DNA of 31,033 nt from Rhizaria sp. SCN 62-66 (taxonomy: Eukaryota > Rhizaria, unplaced): NCBI GenBank assembly GCA_001724265.1, contig MEDY01000381.1:1-31033 (forward strand). The letters run 5' to 3'. The notes under the pieces are model-generated. The model did not search any database. It saw only the letters and a list, made by a program, of their open reading frames with translations, and had not been told where the DNA came from. A program made the translations under genes and the position numbers. This document shows positions 29,921-31,033 of this stretch, piece after piece; within the stretch, counting starts at the first letter, position 1, and each line of letters opens with the position of its first letter.

Positions 29921-30526
29921 ATGTCAGCTTCACCTCCACCTCCTCCGCCACCTGGCGACCTCGACGATCTCTTTGCCGCGCCAGCTATCTCTGCGACTCC
30001 CGCTGCCTCTGTCTCAGAGGCTAAACCCGCTTTCATCCAAATTCCGTGGGCACAGCGCTTTCCCGTCCACGCTGCTGCCCAATGCGGCGACAGCGCTGCT
30101 CTCTCTGCACTCCTCCTCAGCACAGACAAAGTCGAAGACTCGCACAGCCACACTGCTGGCGCGGCTACATCACTCGCAGTCGCGTCCGCACGCGACGACG
30201 ACTCGTGGCTGCCGCTGCATTACGCGGCCTGGGAGGGCCACACCGCCTGCGTGCTGCTGCTGCTGCAGGACGCGCCGTCGCTGCTCGCCGCGGGCAACCA
30301 CGTCGGCGCAACTGCACTGCACCTGGCGGCCGGAATGGGGCGTGAGGCTACCGTTGCTGCGCTGCTCGCCGCCGCCACGAGCGCGGTGGACGTGGCTGCG
30401 CGCGACGCAGAGCGGCAGACGCCGGCGATGGTTGCCGCGGCGCTGTGCGAAGACGCGGAGGCGCGCGCGCGCATTGTGAGCGCCATCAACGCAGCGGAGC
30501 AGCGGCTCGTGGGGAACAGCGCATGA
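29921..30526 (+). CDS. Short ankyrin-repeat protein
   Basis: A 201-residue single-exon protein starting at ATG 29921 with a poly-Pro segment (SASPPPPPPPGDLDDLF) that could bind SH3, WW or EVH1-type domains. Three ankyrin repeats follow: FPVHAAAQCGDSAALSALLL (about 47-66), LPLHYAAWEGHTACVLLLL (about 96-114) and TALHLAAGMGREATVAALLAA (about 128-148), plus a partial fourth (DAERQTPAMVAAALCEDAEA). The consensus TPLHxAAxxGH is clear in repeats 2 and 3. The stop is TGA. The protein has no catalytic domain, so it is probably an adaptor. It follows the RBR gene on the same strand, but the AT-rich gap implies its own promoter. Confidence 0.85.
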   Translation: MSASPPPPPPPGDLDDLFAAPAISATPAASVSEAKPAFIQIPWAQRFPVHAAAQCGDSAALSALLLSTDKVEDSHSHTAGAATSLAVASARDDDSWLPLHYAAWEGHTACVLLLLQDAPSLLAAGNHVGATALHLAAGMGREATVAALLAAATSAVDVAARDAERQTPAMVAAALCEDAEARARIVSAINAAEQRLVGNSA

Positions 30527-30936
30527 GCAACGGAGATGTCTCGTATGACTTCGGTGTGTCTCGGCATGTTGCATGGCCGTGGTGTTGTTGGTGTTTGATA
30601 TCACACGAAACGCGGTGAAGTTCCGCTGCACAGTCGCATGGCACTTAAATCTAAGTCAACACTAGAGGGTGTTTCGCTTTTTTGTGTGTATTAGTGAGCG
30701 AACTCTTTTAATTTGTGTTGAATGGTATTATTGTTACATAGATTTTATAGTTTACAAATAGTTTGCATAGTCTTTTGTTTAAAACTTGTGTCGTTATTGC
30801 ATGACGGTGAGTACGCTGCTACAGTGTTACCAGCGTTACGTGTAACTTAGAGTGGCGACGGCAAGTCACGGACTCTCAGTTGTCGAGCGAGTTGGACGCG
30901 CGAGCGCTTGTTAGATTATTGTGCAAGCCGGCGTAC
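30527..30936. other. Convergent 3' region at right edge
   Basis: AT-rich DNA between the stop codons of two facing genes. I see no gene, repeat or clear polyadenylation hexamer in it. Confidence 0.45.
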
Positions 30937-31033
30937 TTAGAGCTGCTGGCCAGAGCCCTGGGGAGCAGAGGTGAGCTGGTCCTGGCCCTGCGATTGAGCC
31001 ATCACACCCTGCGACTGGCCCTGAAGCTGGCCC
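30937..31033 (-). CDS. 3' end of a Gln-rich protein gene (partial)
   Basis: The minus strand reads from the window edge to TAA at 30939-30937. It encodes a Gln-rich tail built of short GQ/SQ units (QGQSQG, AQSQGQDQL) ending SAPQGSGQQL. The frame is kept by repeated CAG codons where the other two minus-strand frames are less regular, and the composition resembles the Gln-rich proteins elsewhere in the window. The start and most of the gene lie outside, so no function can be given. Confidence 0.55.
   Translation of the reverse strand, partial: GQLQGQSQGVMAQSQGQDQLTSAPQGSGQQL

Noticed and set aside
1-31033. CRISPR array, bacterial operon or mobile-element genes
   Set aside because: No regularly spaced repeats, transposase or reverse-transcriptase motifs were seen, and the genes are eukaryotic with introns.

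Overview
The window looks like nuclear DNA of a GC-rich unicellular eukaryote, probably a protist. Coding DNA is GC-rich and full of Ala, Ser/Asn, Gln and Gly runs, and it is separated by AT-richer intergenic DNA. Spliceosomal introns have GT..AG ends, often with the donor GTACGT. The protein families are purely eukaryotic: a cullin, UFL1, an Ariadne-type RBR ligase, PDCD2, and nucleoplasmin-like and TPR FKBPs. A UFL1 homologue argues against a typical fungus, since most fungi have lost UFMylation. The lineage cannot be named from the sequence.

Layout. Positions 1-1384 hold no gene I can support: a G-rich stretch, then an AT-rich part with an imperfect inverted repeat around one N. A 3-exon FKBP with an N-terminal nucleoplasmin-like domain follows on the minus strand (1385-2589). 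It shares a divergent promoter region with a very long divergent cullin on plus (3052-8391). A TPR/FKBP-like immunophilin (8951-11339) and a short ankyrin protein (11842-12411) lie on minus. A PDCD2 homologue (12594-15404) is on plus. A gene-free 3.2-kb stretch (15405-18583) separates its end from the end of a 1100-codon Gln/Asn-rich cold-shock-domain protein on minus (18584-21886). That gene is divergent from a UFL1 homologue (22690-25874). An Ariadne-type RBR E3 (26344-29412), a second ankyrin protein (29921-30526) and the 3' end of a Gln-rich minus-strand gene (30937 to the edge) complete the window.

The most notable signal is the genetic code. Three of the ten genes (cullin, cold-shock protein, RBR ligase) are interrupted by in-frame TAG codons, four in total, and coding continues in the same frame beyond each. 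In the cullin the conserved C-terminal domain lies beyond both TAGs. In the RBR gene the TAG follows the most upstream start codon. None of the ten genes ends in TAG: four end in TAA and six in TGA. The simplest reading is a nuclear code in which UAG is a sense codon; the amino acid cannot be fixed here.

Functionally the window is rich in proteostasis genes. It has three E3 components of different systems (cullin/NEDD8, UFL1/UFM1, RBR/ubiquitin), two FKBP-family proteins, and PDCD2, known elsewhere as a ribosomal-protein chaperone. The genes have separate promoters and mixed orientation, so nothing shows co-regulation.
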